From Psychroserpens algicola (GTDB lineage Bacteria; Bacteroidota; Bacteroidia; Flavobacteriales; Flavobacteriaceae): 64,000 nt of DNA. The number at the start of each line of letters is the position of its first letter. Within the stretch, counting starts at the first letter, position 1. A model generated the notes under the pieces. It had not been told where the DNA came from, made no database searches, and was given only the letters and a program-made list of their open reading frames with translations. This document shows positions 18,201-26,403 of the stretch, piece by piece. The position numbers and the translations under genes were made by a program. The DNA is taken from positions 1,116,001 through 1,180,000 of the forward strand of contig NZ_JACNMJ010000001.1 of the NCBI RefSeq assembly GCF_014526325.1, in the 5' to 3' direction.

Positions 18201-18599
18201 TACAACTTTTTCAAAAAGCGCATCAGGATACGTGACAATAATTGCAGGTTTTTTCCGAGAATTGATTCGGTTTAAAACTTCAGCTCTTAATAATACATTG
18301 GCATTGTCGGTTTCTTCTATTTGATACGGTCTTCGGTAACTTCCAGGATAGAACAAAACATCTTTGTCGTTAAGCAAAACTTCTAAGTCGTTGAGGTAGA
18401 AAGCTGCTTCTTCTTTATCGTTAAAAACAAGTAAAAACGGGAGTTCAGAAGCTTTAAATGCTTCACTAATAACGAGAGAAAGTGATGAGCCAACGAGACC
18501 TTTAAGATGTAGTTTTGCCTTATTTTGGGCAATAGTAGTTTGCAGATTTTGCATTTGCAAAGTCTGTGCATACGTTTGCGAGAGAATGGTTTTACTCAA
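15270..18599 (-). CDS. mfd: Transcription-repair coupling factor
   Basis: 1109 residues, normal for Mfd. It removes RNA polymerase stalled at DNA lesions and recruits UvrA. Visible in order: a UvrB-like N-terminal part with RPYQIEET; the RNA polymerase-interacting (CarD-like) domain near LDIGDYVTHIDHGIGKF; helicase motif I GDVGFGKTEVA; the DEEQ box LLIVDEEQKFGV; TATPIPRTLQ; RGRVGRSNKKAFCYF; and the TRCF C-terminal domain. It starts its own operon with the EamA gene behind it. Confidence 0.97.
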   Translation of the reverse strand: MSKTILSQTYAQTLQMQNLQTTIAQNKAKLHLKGLVGSSLSLVISEAFKASELPFLLVFNDKEEAAFYLNDLEVLLNDKDVLFYPGSYRRPYQIEETDNANVLLRAEVLNRINSRKKPAIIVTYPDALFEKVVTRRELEKNTLKIAVGDELSLDFVNEVLFEYKFKRVDFVTEPGEFSVRGGIVDVFSFSHDEPYRIEFFGDEVDSIRTFDVETQLSTEQIKKIGVIPNVANKFLEESRQSFLKYIAQKTVVFSKNTDVLFSRIDEFFTKAEETFKTLSSELKHSKPEELFCNSELLKRQLLEFSLVEFGTASLFSKENIEYNTSPQPSFNKQFNLLIEDLNSNHDKGYTNYIACVSDQQAKRFHDIFEDVEEDVHYKTIVLSLYQGFIDHDQKITCYTDHQIFERYHKFHLKNGYAKKQAITLKELTNLDIGDYVTHIDHGIGKFGGLQKIDVEGKKQEAIKLVYGERDVLYLSIHSLHKITKFNGKDGKPPKVYKLGSKAWKTLKQKTKSRVKEIAFNLIQVYAKRKLEKGYQYKPDSYLQHELEASFIYEDTPDQISSTADIKADMESERPMDRLVCGDVGFGKTEVAIRAAFKAVDNGKQVAVLVPTTILAYQHHKTFTERLKDFPVTVDYLNRFRTAKEKRITLEKLEKGHVDIIIGTHQLVNKNVKFKDLGLLIVDEEQKFGVAVKEKLKTLKDNVDVLTLTATPIPRTLQFSLMAARDLSVITTAPPNRYPIESHVIRFNEETIRDAVTYEIQRGGQIFFIHNRIENIKEVAGMIQRLVPDAKIGIGHGQLDGKKLEQLMLAFMNGDFDVLVSTTIVESGLDVPNANTIFINNANNFGLSDLHQMRGRVGRSNKKAFCYFITPEYSAMTNDARKRITALEQFTELGSGFNIAMKDLEIRGAGDLLGGEQSGFINDIGFDTYQKILNEAIEELKENEFKDLYQDTGKEKDYVKDITIDTDFELLFPDDYVNNITERLNLYTKLNTLKTEDELQTFETEIVDRFGELPIQVVDLLNSVRIKWIATKIGLEKIIMKKGRFVGYFINDQQSPFYQSDNFTKVLQYIQTRPKDCKMKEKQTRNGLRLLLTFEHIKSVQQALTRLQDI

Positions 18600-18615
18600 G
18601 GCATTTTATTTTGTG

Positions 18616-18623
18616 CAAATATA
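18616..18623 (-). promoter_or_regulatory. Promoter -7 box TATATTTG for mfd
   Basis: The plus strand reads CAAATATA, which is TATATTTG on the minus strand, an exact TAnnTTTG match 17 nt from the mfd ATG. Confidence 0.55.
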
Positions 18624-18644
18624 AAATTTTTGTGTCATTGGTTA

Positions 18645-18675
18645 TTGTTAAAATGTATTAATAAAACTATCTTTG
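18645..18675 (+). promoter_or_regulatory. Promoter (TTG -33 and TATCTTTG -7) for the TerB-like gene
   Basis: TATCTTTG at 18668-18675 is an exact -7 match, with TTG at 18645-18647 about 20 nt upstream as -33 candidate. ATG 18698 follows after a leader of about 18 nt. Confidence 0.65.
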
Positions 18676-18697
18676 TGCTACTTAAACAACAAATAAT

Positions 18698-19129
18698 ATG
18701 TCATTTTCAGAATTATTCGAAAGCGGATTTAAAAAGCGTAATGAGGATCACTTTGCAGCTATTGTTAGAGTTGCAATGAGTGATGGGATTATTAATGAAG
18801 CTGAAAAAACCTTTTTAGACCGTTTGGCAACGCGTTTAGATATAACAGAAGCCGATTATAAAGAGATATTAAAAGATTATCAAAGTCATCCTATTAATCC
18901 GCCTACATCTTATGATAGTCGTTTAGAGCGTCTTTATGATTTAGCACGTATGGTATGGGCAGATCATATTGAAGGAGAAGATCAAATACGCTTATTAGAA
19001 AAGCTGTGTATTGGTTTAGGTTTTAATCAGGAAAATGTAAAATATATTACAGATAAGGCATTAAACTTGGTACATCTTGAAGTAGATTTAGATGAGTTTA
19101 CTGAAAAAATGAAACTCATGAATCAATAA
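18698..19129 (+). CDS. TerB-like (tellurite-resistance-type) cytoplasmic protein
   Basis: 143 residues, entirely helical and acidic. The TerB/DjlA-type pattern is seen in AAIVRVAMSDGIINEAEKTF and in the second helix pair DLARMVWADHIEGEDQI. TerB-like domains bind metal ions or act as scaffold modules. No other ter genes lie nearby, so a role in tellurite resistance is not supported. Divergent from mfd and convergent with fbp. Confidence 0.75.
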   Translation: MSFSELFESGFKKRNEDHFAAIVRVAMSDGIINEAEKTFLDRLATRLDITEADYKEILKDYQSHPINPPTSYDSRLERLYDLARMVWADHIEGEDQIRLLEKLCIGLGFNQENVKYITDKALNLVHLEVDLDEFTEKMKLMNQ

Positions 19130-19152
19130 TTAAGATTCAAAAGATAAAAATG

Positions 19153-19178
19153 AAGCAGCCTTAGGGTTGCTTTTTTTA
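19153..19178. terminator. Terminator between convergent TerB-like gene and fbp
   Basis: AAGCAGCC and GGTTGCTT pair (one G-T) around TTAG and are followed by seven T. Confidence 0.75.
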
Positions 19179-20180
19179 TGCATTACGCATAAATTCTTCA
19201 GCTTTTTCGACCATGTTGCTACTACCACAAATAAAAGGGACACGTTGGTGTAATTCTGTTGGTTGGATATCCATAATGCGTGTAAATCCGTCACTGGCTC
19301 TACCATTAGCTTGCTCAGCAATAAATGCCATTGGATTACATTCGTAAAGTAAACGCAATTTACCTTCAGCGTTTTGTGAACTTTTAGGATACATGTAAAT
19401 ACCACCTTTAATCATATTTCTGTGGAAATCGGAAACTAACGAACCAATATATCGACTTGTGTAAGGTCGGTCACCTTCTTCCATTTGGCAGTATTTGATA
19501 TAGTTTTTAATCCCTTGCGGAAAGTGAATATAATTACCTTCATTTACCGAATAGATTTTTCCATCTTTAGGGAATTGCATATCTGGATGTGATAAATAAA
19601 ACGTTCCAATAGCAGGATTTAAAGTAAAGCCATTAACACCATCTCCTGTAGTATATACAATCATGGTTGATGTACCATACACAACATATCCAGCGGCAAC
19701 TTGCTTATTTCCTTGTTGAAGAAAATCTTCAATTGTTACAGGAGTTCCAACAGGAGTTACACGCCTATAGATTGAAAAAATAGTTCCAACAGATACATTG
19801 ACGTCAATATTTGAAGATCCATCCAAAGGGTCAATTAACACCACATACTTATTTTGATGATTTTCATCCTGACTATTAATCGAAATAAAATCGTCTTCTT
19901 CTTCACTTGCAATTCCACAAACAATATTTCGCTTAGTCATTGTTTGTATGAACTTATTGTTGGCATAAACATCCAGTTTTTGCTGGTCTTCACCTTGAAT
20001 GTTTGTCTCGCCTGCAGCTCCAATGATATCAACCAAGCCAGCTTTATTTACTTCATGGTTAACGACTTTTGCGGCTAAACGAATAGAGTTTATAAGACGT
20101 GATAATTCACCAGATGTGTATTTAAAAGAAGATTGATTTTCAATTATAAATTCACCTAGTGTTTGATTTTTTCTAGACAT
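19176..20180 (-). CDS. fbp: Class 1 fructose-1,6-bisphosphatase
   Basis: 334 residues, normal size. It hydrolyses fructose-1,6-bisphosphate to fructose-6-phosphate in gluconeogenesis. The metal-binding motif [15 protein letters not shown] is intact, and the sugar-phosphate region has [19 protein letters not shown] and [20 protein letters not shown]. Monocistronic; the strand upstream has only a near-match promoter box. Confidence 0.96.
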   Translation of the reverse strand: MSRKNQTLGEFIIENQSSFKYTSGELSRLINSIRLAAKVVNHEVNKAGLVDIIGAAGETNIQGEDQQKLDVYANNKFIQTMTKRNIVCGIASEEEDDFISINSQDENHQNKYVVLIDPLDGSSNIDVNVSVGTIFSIYRRVTPVGTPVTIEDFLQQGNKQVAAGYVVYGTSTMIVYTTGDGVNGFTLNPAIGTFYLSHPDMQFPKDGKIYSVNEGNYIHFPQGIKNYIKYCQMEEGDRPYTSRYIGSLVSDFHRNMIKGGIYMYPKSSQNAEGKLRLLYECNPMAFIAEQANGRASDGFTRIMDIQPTELHQRVPFICGSSNMVEKAEEFMRNA

Positions 20181-20273
20181 GTAGTGTGGATGTTTTTACA
20201 AATATCTCATTTTTTTAATCAACTACAACGTTATAGCAGAATTATTATATGACTAGATTGTTAAGTTTTAGAT

Positions 20274-20281
20274 TATATTTG
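20274..20281 (+). promoter_or_regulatory. Promoter -7 box TATATTTG for the GNAT-aspartate kinase pair
   Basis: Exact TAnnTTTG match, 11 nt before ATG 20293. Confidence 0.5.
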
Positions 20282-20292
20282 GGCTAAAAACT

Positions 20293-20772
20293 ATGGTAAC
20301 CTTAATAAGAAAGGCAACTAAAACCGACATGACAAGAGTTCTGGAGCTCATAACAGAACTTGCTGTTTTTGAGAGAGAACCTGAAGCAGTTGAAATTACT
20401 GTTGAAACACTTATAAAAAATGGTTTTGAAGATCCAAAACAGTTTGTGTGTTTTGTTGCGGAAATCGACGGTGTTGTTGAAGGTATCGCTTTGGTTTATA
20501 ACCGCTTTTCTACCTGGAAAGGACCAATTATTCATCTTGAAGATTTAGTTGTTAGCCAGAATAAAAGAGGAACAGGTTTAGGAACTGCGCTTTTAGACGA
20601 AGTTGTAAAATACGGATACAGTTTAGGTGTTAAGCGTATAAGCTGGGAAGTGTTAGATTGGAATGAGCCAGCCATTAGCTTTTATGAAAAAAAGGGAGCA
20701 GATGTTAAACGAGATTGGGATGTTGTTCATCTCAATGAAGAAGGAATAAAAAATTATATAGCACATATTTAA
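20293..20772 (+). CDS. GNAT-family N-acetyltransferase, SSAT-like
   Basis: 159 residues with one GNAT domain. The acetyl-CoA loop is seen in LVVSQNKRGTGLGTALL, preceded by the conserved strand GPIIHLEDL and followed by VLDWNEPAISFYEKKGA. The overall pattern resembles diamine/polyamine acetyltransferases (SSAT type); the true substrate is unknown. The aspartate kinase gene starts 1 nt after its stop, so the two are co-transcribed. Confidence 0.88.
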   Translation: MVTLIRKATKTDMTRVLELITELAVFEREPEAVEITVETLIKNGFEDPKQFVCFVAEIDGVVEGIALVYNRFSTWKGPIIHLEDLVVSQNKRGTGLGTALLDEVVKYGYSLGVKRISWEVLDWNEPAISFYEKKGADVKRDWDVVHLNEEGIKNYIAHI

Positions 20773-20773
20773 A

Positions 20774-22024
20774 ATGCAAGTATTTAAGTTTGGAGGAGCA
20801 TCGGTTAAAAATGCCGAAGGTGTAAAAAATTTAGCTTCTGTATTGCAAGAAGTAGGTTATGACGAAACATTAGTAGTAGTCTCTGCTATGGGAAAAACGA
20901 CCAATGCTTTAGAGTTGGTGATTAAAAACTACTTTGATAACAAACCAGAATTACAAAACGCTATTCAAGAGGTTAAAACCTATCATGAAGACATCATGAA
21001 GGGGCTTTTTGAAAATACCCATCATCATATATTTAAAAAAGTGGCTACAATTTTTGATGACTTAGATGCTTTTTTACGACGTAATAAATCACCAGATTAT
21101 AATTTTGTTTATGATCAGGTTATTGGTTTTGGAGAATTAACTTCAACCACTATTATTTCTGGTTATCTCAATGATATCGGATTAAAAAATAATTGGTTAG
21201 ATGTAAGAGAGTTTATAAAAACGGATGATTATTATAGAACGGCAAATGTCGATTGGGAACAAACACAATCTAATATTAAGGCAAATTTTGATACTAAGGT
21301 TCTTAATATTACGCAAGGGTTTTTGGGAAGTGACGCCAATAATTTCACAACCACACTTGGGCGAGAGGGAAGTGATTATACCGCTGCAATTTTTGCTTAC
21401 TGTTTAAACGCCGAAGCCGTCTCTATCTGGAAAGATGTTCCAGGTGTGTTAAATGCAGACCCTCGTTATTTTGAAAATGCTCAGCTGTTAAACAGTATTT
21501 CTTACAGAGAAGCAATTGAATTGGCTTTTTATGGTGCATCTGTGATTCATCCAAAGACATTACAGCCGTTACAACAAAAAGAGATTCCGTTGTTTGTAAA
21601 ATCATTTTTAAACCCTAAAAATGCTGGTACTCGAGTTGGTAAAGGTTTTGGAATAGAACCTAACATCCCTTGTTATATCGTTAAGAAAAACCAGGTATTG
21701 ATATCGTTATCATCTCTAGATTTTAGTTATATCGTTGAAGAAAACATTAGTGAAATATTTAAATTACTGCATCTATATAAGATGAAAGTTGATGTGATTC
21801 AGAACTCTGCTATTAGTTTTTCGGTATGTTTTGATAACACCTATAATAATCTAGAGCGATTGCTTCAACATTTAAAAGCAAAATTTAAAGTAACAGTTTA
21901 TGATAATGTGAGTCTATATACTGTGAGGCATTATAATGAGCAGGCCATATCATCAATAGAAAAAGATAAAGAATTGTTATTAAAACAGTTAACTCAAGAA
22001 ACCATACAAATCGTAACTAAATAA
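20774..22024 (+). CDS. Aspartate kinase (monofunctional)
   Basis: 416 residues. Phosphorylates aspartate, the first step of the lysine/threonine/methionine family. The N-terminal KFGGASVKNAEG is the amino-acid kinase signature. SAMGKTTNALE, TTTLGREGSDYTAAI and SIWKDVPGVLNADPR follow, and SYREAIELAFYGASVIHPKT closes the kinase domain. The C-terminal 110 residues form diverged ACT-like regulatory segments. The partner-free form suggests allosteric control, but I cannot tell by which amino acid. Confidence 0.92.
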   Translation: MQVFKFGGASVKNAEGVKNLASVLQEVGYDETLVVVSAMGKTTNALELVIKNYFDNKPELQNAIQEVKTYHEDIMKGLFENTHHHIFKKVATIFDDLDAFLRRNKSPDYNFVYDQVIGFGELTSTTIISGYLNDIGLKNNWLDVREFIKTDDYYRTANVDWEQTQSNIKANFDTKVLNITQGFLGSDANNFTTTLGREGSDYTAAIFAYCLNAEAVSIWKDVPGVLNADPRYFENAQLLNSISYREAIELAFYGASVIHPKTLQPLQQKEIPLFVKSFLNPKNAGTRVGKGFGIEPNIPCYIVKKNQVLISLSSLDFSYIVEENISEIFKLLHLYKMKVDVIQNSAISFSVCFDNTYNNLERLLQHLKAKFKVTVYDNVSLYTVRHYNEQAISSIEKDKELLLKQLTQETIQIVTK

Positions 22025-22046
22025 ACAATTTAGTACTTTTACAGTC

Positions 22047-23885
22047 ATGACCAAGCAACAAGAAATAGGACTAGTTACCGCAAAAGAAGTCGCCAAGGCA
22101 ATCCATGCAGATAAGTATGGTTTTCTCGGAACCTTTTTTGGCTGGTTGTTGATGAAGGTCTTAAAAATTTCGACACTCAATAAGATTTATAAACGTAATA
22201 AACACCTTAGTGATGGTGAGTTTTTGAATGCTATTTTAGATGATTTTCAGATTAAATTTGAAATTCCTGAAGAAGATTTAAAACGTCTTCCTAAAGATGG
22301 CGCTTTTATTACAGTCTCTAACCATCCACTTGGTGGTATTGATGGCATCTTACTACTTAAATTAATGATTGAACAACGCAAGGATTTTAAAATCATTGCC
22401 AATTTCCTATTACACCGAATAGAACCTTTGAAGCCTTATATCATGCCTGTAAATCCATTTGAGGACCGAAAGGATGTGAAATCAAGTATCGCAGGTTTTA
22501 AAAATGCAATTTTACATTTACGAGAAGGTCATCCATTAGGAGTGTTTCCTGCTGGTGAGGTTTCGACTTATAAAGACGGAAAATTGGTAGTCGATAAACC
22601 CTGGGAAGAAGCTGCGATGAAGCTGATAAAAAAGGCTGAAGTTCCTGTTGTTCCTATATATTTTCATGCTAAAAACAGCAAGTTATTTTATAAGCTTTCA
22701 AAAATAAGTGACACTTTTAGAACAGCAAAATTACCTTCAGAATTATTAACTCAAAAAAACCGAATCATAAAGGTTAGAATTGGGAAAGCGATTTCAGTTA
22801 ATGATCAAAAAGAACATGAAACCCTATCTGATTTTTCAGAATTTATTAGACGAAAAACCTATATGCTCTCTAATGCTTTTGAGGATAAACCTAAGATTTT
22901 AGATAATATATCCAACACCTTAAAGCCACCAGCAAAGCCACCTAAACGTATTGTGGGTTCTGTAAGCACAGAGAAAATGGCTGCTGAAGTTGAAGCATTA
23001 CGGGAAGGGGATTTCAGATTATTGGTGAGTAAAAATTACGAGGTGTATTTAACACCTGCTGATCAAATTCCAAACATTCTTCATGAAATAGGCCGTTTGC
23101 GAGAAATAACATTTAGGGCTATTGGCGAGGGAACTAATGAAGCTATAGATTTAGACAGTTTTGATACGTACTATCATCATATGTTTTTATGGGATACTGA
23201 AACCAAGCAACTGGCTGGTGCCTACAGAATGGGATTGGGATCTAAGATATATGCGCGTTATGGTATTGATGGATTTTATCTACAAGACCTTTTCAGGTTT
23301 GAGCCTGAATTGTATAAAATGATGAGTGAATCTATTGAAATGGGTAGAGCATTCATCATTAAAGAATACCAACAAAAGCCCATGCCGCTTTTTTTACTCT
23401 GGAAAGGTATTGTGCATACCACCTTGCGATATCCAGAGCATAAGTTTTTAATTGGAGGTGTAAGTATTAGTAATCAGTTTTCTAACTTTTCAAAATCCTT
23501 GATGATAGAGTTTATGAAATCACATTACTACGATCCATATGTAGCTCAGTATGTTCATCCTAAAAAAGAATTCAAAGTCAAATTAAAAGATGCTGACAAA
23601 GATTTTGTATTTGATGAGGCTGAAGCCGATTTAAATAAATTTGATAAAATCATTGATGAAGTAGAACCAGGAGCTTTACGACTCCCGGTTTTACTCAAAA
23701 AGTATATCAAGCAAAATGCTAAATTGGTGGCATTTAATGTTGACCCATTGTTTAACAATTCTGTCGACGGGTTGATGTATATTAAAATAGCCGATTTACC
23801 TGAAAGTACTGTGAAACCTGTAATGGAAGAGTTTCAAGCTGAATTAGAACGCAAATTTTCTAACGGTAATGCCGAAGACCATTAG
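22047..23885 (+). CDS. olsF: Bifunctional aminolipid acyltransferase, OlsF-like
   Basis: 612 residues, two fused parts. The first (about 1-290) is a PlsC-like O-acyltransferase with VSNHPLGGIDG and VFPAGEVSTYK. The second (about 310-600) is an OlsB/hemolysin-type N-acyltransferase with REITFRAIGEGTNEAID, DTYYHHMFLWD and SIEMGRAFIIKEYQ. This arrangement is the OlsF type, which in Flavobacterium johnsoniae and Serratia makes ornithine lipids in one enzyme. Whether the acceptor here is ornithine or glycine is not decided by sequence. Its last 4 nt overlap the convergent arsC. Confidence 0.85.
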   Translation: MTKQQEIGLVTAKEVAKAIHADKYGFLGTFFGWLLMKVLKISTLNKIYKRNKHLSDGEFLNAILDDFQIKFEIPEEDLKRLPKDGAFITVSNHPLGGIDGILLLKLMIEQRKDFKIIANFLLHRIEPLKPYIMPVNPFEDRKDVKSSIAGFKNAILHLREGHPLGVFPAGEVSTYKDGKLVVDKPWEEAAMKLIKKAEVPVVPIYFHAKNSKLFYKLSKISDTFRTAKLPSELLTQKNRIIKVRIGKAISVNDQKEHETLSDFSEFIRRKTYMLSNAFEDKPKILDNISNTLKPPAKPPKRIVGSVSTEKMAAEVEALREGDFRLLVSKNYEVYLTPADQIPNILHEIGRLREITFRAIGEGTNEAIDLDSFDTYYHHMFLWDTETKQLAGAYRMGLGSKIYARYGIDGFYLQDLFRFEPELYKMMSESIEMGRAFIIKEYQQKPMPLFLLWKGIVHTTLRYPEHKFLIGGVSISNQFSNFSKSLMIEFMKSHYYDPYVAQYVHPKKEFKVKLKDADKDFVFDEAEADLNKFDKIIDEVEPGALRLPVLLKKYIKQNAKLVAFNVDPLFNNSVDGLMYIKIADLPESTVKPVMEEFQAELERKFSNGNAEDH

Positions 23886-24298
23886 AGGTATGTATTTGCA
23901 AAATTTTCGCAATACGCTTTAATTTCATTCCTCGCTTTAAAAAAGGCCGCATGTTTTTCTTCATCTGTTCCAATGACTTTAGACGGATCATAAAAATTAT
24001 GATGGAGTCTTAAAGCATTTTTACTAGGAATAAAAGGACAATTTTCATTAGCATGATCACAAACTGTAATGATGTAATCAAAATCGATAGCAGTATATTC
24101 ATCAACATGATTTGACGTATGATTTGAAATGTCAATGCCATCTTCTTTCATGATAGCTACAGCACCAGGATTTAGACCGTGAGTTTCAATTCCTGCGCTA
24201 TAAACAGAGGCTTTACCATTAGTAATTAGGTTTAAATAACCATGAGCCATTTGGCTTCTACAAGAATTTCCGGTACAGAGAACGAGTATATTTTTCAT
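23882..24298 (-). CDS. arsC: Thioredoxin-coupled arsenate reductase (low-Mr phosphatase fold)
   Basis: 138 residues. The P-loop is LCTGNSCRSQMAHG, that is CX5R with C8 and R14. The loop with two further Cys, TVCDHANENCP, matches the redox triad of ArsC of the S. aureus type. The DP motif FYDPSKVIG is present. It reduces arsenate to arsenite. I chose ATG 24298; an in-frame TTG at 24355 would add 19 non-homologous basic residues overlapping the upstream gene. Last gene of the ars operon. Confidence 0.85.
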   Translation of the reverse strand: MKNILVLCTGNSCRSQMAHGYLNLITNGKASVYSAGIETHGLNPGAVAIMKEDGIDISNHTSNHVDEYTAIDFDYIITVCDHANENCPFIPSKNALRLHHNFYDPSKVIGTDEEKHAAFFKARNEIKAYCENFANTYL

Positions 24299-24314
24299 TT
24301 GATTTTTTTCTTTT

Positions 24315-24824
24315 TTAACAACAACCACTTTTTGGAGAACAGCATGTCTCAACATTTGTTTTAACAGTTTCTAATGTATTTATTACGGTTTCAGGAATAC
24401 CACAAAGTTCTTTTGCTTTACAATTGGTTTTTTGTATTCCTAAATTAAGAATGAGTTTTGTATTATCTAATGTAAAATCATTGACAAAGAGTTGTGCGGT
24501 ATGAAATGCTGAATTACTATATTCAAATTTAACTTCAGCACTCAAATCATAAGGTTTAATTTCCCCCACTTTTTTTAGAATCTCTAAGGCTTTTAAAACA
24601 GACATGTGTTTTATTTTGTTGGTTTCTAACGGACTTTCCCAAAGCTGTATAATGGTTTCATTCCAGGCATCGGTTTGAGATCCACAATCTACAGAATCTA
24701 CGGCAATGTGTTTCACTTCAGTAATGTGATAATTTGCACCTACAAAGGCATTTGGAGCATATTCAAAGCGTAAAGTTTTATCTTTATGTTGCTCTAATAA
24801 TGAAAATAATTCTTTTGTATTCAT
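24315..24824 (-). CDS. DUF6428-family protein, Cys-rich tail
   Basis: 169 residues, soluble, N-terminus MNTKELFSLLEQHKDKTLRFEY. It ends in a cysteine-rich tail, TKCKAKELCGIPE-like and CCSPKSGCC, with four Cys in the last nine residues. It sits between arsR and arsC, the usual place for DUF6428 in flavobacterial arsenic operons. The thiol tail suggests arsenite or metal binding, which is inference; no activity is known to me. Confidence 0.8.
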   Translation of the reverse strand: MNTKELFSLLEQHKDKTLRFEYAPNAFVGANYHITEVKHIAVDSVDCGSQTDAWNETIIQLWESPLETNKIKHMSVLKALEILKKVGEIKPYDLSAEVKFEYSNSAFHTAQLFVNDFTLDNTKLILNLGIQKTNCKAKELCGIPETVINTLETVKTNVETCCSPKSGCC

Positions 24825-24843
24825 GTTTTCTAGTTTTAATCTG

Positions 24844-25167
24844 CTAACAGCAATTAGACGTTGTTTTTATAAAGAAAACGTTCATTAAAATTTGAAATTC
24901 TTTAAAGCGATCACTATTGAGGCAGTAACATTTTCTTTTACCTACAAACCTGCCTTGTAGTAGTCCAGCATCACCAATAACACTAAGATGTTGCGAAATA
25001 GTGGCCTGAGATAAGCCAATGTCTTCAACTAAGTCGTTGCAAATACAACCTTCCTGCTCGCTGATATATTTTAGAATTGCCACTCGAGCAGGATGAGCAA
25101 ATACTTTAGCAATATTGGCTATTTCATTGCAGCTATCGGTATACATAAAATGCTTTGTAGCTCCCAT
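24844..25167 (-). CDS. arsR: ArsR-family metalloregulator
   Basis: 107 residues, a winged-helix ArsR/SmtB repressor. The HTH is LSQATISQHLSVIGDAGLLQ, and the wing is GRFVGKRKCYCLN. Metal-sensing candidates are the GCICNDLV pair, Cys near residue 13 and the C-terminal SNCC. It probably represses its own operon (arsR, DUF6428, arsC) and is released by arsenite. A near-perfect 34-bp palindrome lies just upstream of its promoter box. Confidence 0.92.
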   Translation of the reverse strand: MGATKHFMYTDSCNEIANIAKVFAHPARVAILKYISEQEGCICNDLVEDIGLSQATISQHLSVIGDAGLLQGRFVGKRKCYCLNSDRFKEFQILMNVFFIKTTSNCC

Positions 25168-25184
25168 TAATTATAATTGTAATA

Positions 25185-25192
25185 CAAAGGTA
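25185..25192 (-). promoter_or_regulatory. Promoter -7 box TACCTTTG for arsR
   Basis: The plus strand reads CAAAGGTA, which is TACCTTTG on the minus strand, an exact TAnnTTTG match 17 nt from the arsR ATG. It abuts the operator palindrome at 25197-25230. Confidence 0.65.
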
Positions 25193-25196
25193 AACA

Positions 25197-25230
25197 TTAT
25201 CATCGTAATATCGCAATATTACGATGATAA
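25197..25230. promoter_or_regulatory. Probable ArsR operator, 34-bp palindrome
   Basis: Two exact 15-bp arms, TTATCATCGTAATAT and ATATTACGATGATAA, flank a 4-nt centre CGCA. The palindrome starts 4 nt beyond the arsR -7 box and covers the -33 region, so bound repressor would block polymerase. No T-run supports a terminator reading. Confidence 0.8.
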
Positions 25231-25235
25231 GTTTT

Positions 25236-25262
25236 TAAAAAAAGCCAGAAACTATGTCTGGC
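25236..25262 (-). terminator. Terminator of the DUF4870-like gene
   Basis: On the minus strand GCCAGA and TCTGGC form a stem around a 7-nt loop, followed by a T-run (A-run 25236-25243 on the plus strand). It lies just before the ars operator. Confidence 0.8.
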
Positions 25263-25269
25263 CTATGTT

Positions 25270-25761
25270 TTATAGTGATTTGAACCAGTCTTGAAATTGG
25301 TCACCAACTACAGGTAGCGATTTTTTTTCACCACTCAGTGCTCCAATTAAACTTATGATCCATAAGATAAAAACGATTATTCCAATAATACCACCTAGTA
25401 ATGGTGAAATAAAATACATCCCGTAATTAATGATTGAAAGCACTAACAATCCTAATGTTTGTTTGATGTAAAATGAACCTAATTCGGTTTTATTTCCATT
25501 ATTCATAACAATAGCAATAATCCATCCTATCCACCATAAGTGGGCAATAATGGCTACGTTTTTTCCGTCACTTAATACTTCTTTAGCATCATTAGCAAAC
25601 TCTTTAGCAGAGGCTTTGGCCTCTTCGGCAAATTCGGATGCCTTTTCTTTGGCATCATCGGCAAACTCACTTGCTTTATCAGCAGCTTTTTTCGCACCTT
25701 CTTTAGCGTCACCTAACATATCATTAAGGTCATCGCTTAAATTTTTACTATCATCAGACAT
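25270..25761 (-). CDS. LEA-like repeat plus DUF4870/Tic20-like membrane protein
   Basis: 163 residues. The first 65 residues are a hydrophilic amphipathic-helix segment with repeats of the type AxEFAxDAKExASEFAEEAK, like LEA group 3 or apolipoprotein-type proteins. The rest has three or four membrane segments (VAIIAHLWWIGWIIAIVMN and following) as in DUF4870/Tic20-like proteins. No enzymatic motif. Neighbouring 25816-26355 has the same helical repeat, so the two probably work or arose together. Confidence 0.75.
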   Translation of the reverse strand: MSDDSKNLSDDLNDMLGDAKEGAKKAADKASEFADDAKEKASEFAEEAKASAKEFANDAKEVLSDGKNVAIIAHLWWIGWIIAIVMNNGNKTELGSFYIKQTLGLLVLSIINYGMYFISPLLGGIIGIIVFILWIISLIGALSGEKKSLPVVGDQFQDWFKSL

Positions 25762-25815
25762 TATTTATAGTTTATGGTTATGCCTATAAAGTTACTAAAA
25801 ATAGACAAACAGAGT

Positions 25816-26355
25816 TTATTTTTTACCAAATAGCTTTTGAAAAAAGCCTTTCGTTTTTTCTTTAGCTTCGATGTAGGTTTCTTTAGCGTCTTCAGCCAAA
25901 TCTTCAAGTTTGTCTTCAGCTTTGTCAGCAAATTCTCCTAGTTTATCTCCTGCTTCAATTGCTAATTCAGAAGCCTTTTCTTTAGCTTCATTGTAAGTTT
26001 CTTTAAAGTCTTCTGAGAGTTCTGCTGTTTTTTCTTTTGCATCAGCAGTAAATTCATTTAGCTTTTCACCAGCTTCACTAGCTAATTCGGAGGCTTTGTC
26101 TTTAGCAGTATTAAACATTTCTTTTCCGTCACCTTCGATAAATTCGGTTGCTTTGTCTTTTACATTTCCTAAAATTTCTTTGGCTTCATTTGCTAATTCA
26201 TTAGCTTTTTCCTTTGCTGAGTTTAATGCTTCAGTAGCATTTTCTTTTATATCATTTGATGAGCCGTTAACGCTATTAGTGCTTTCAGTAAAAGAGTCTT
26301 GCTTAGGTAAAGATGTGTTGTTTAAATCATCATTTTGTGTATTGTCTTCAGTCAT
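25816..26355 (-). CDS. LEA-like (11-mer repeat) hydrophilic protein
   Basis: 179 residues, no signal and no membrane segment. After a Ser/Asn-rich N-terminus it is one long amphipathic helix region with about ten imperfect 11-residue units such as KEKANELANEAKE, KDKASELASEAGEK and KEKASELAIEAGDKL, ending in a basic-aromatic tail FFQKLFGKK. This resembles group 3 LEA proteins, which protect against desiccation and freezing by coating membranes or proteins. That role is family-based inference. Paralogous in its repeat to the next gene downstream. Confidence 0.7.
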   Translation of the reverse strand: MTEDNTQNDDLNNTSLPKQDSFTESTNSVNGSSNDIKENATEALNSAKEKANELANEAKEILGNVKDKATEFIEGDGKEMFNTAKDKASELASEAGEKLNEFTADAKEKTAELSEDFKETYNEAKEKASELAIEAGDKLGEFADKAEDKLEDLAEDAKETYIEAKEKTKGFFQKLFGKK

Positions 26356-26403
26356 TGTATGTGTTTATTTATGAGTAGTTTAAACAAGACATTTGTTACA
26401 CGA

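Noticed and set aside
18698-19129. Tellurite resistance for the TerB-like gene
   Set aside because: No other ter genes (TerA, TerC, TerD, TerZ) are nearby; the fold alone does not support it.
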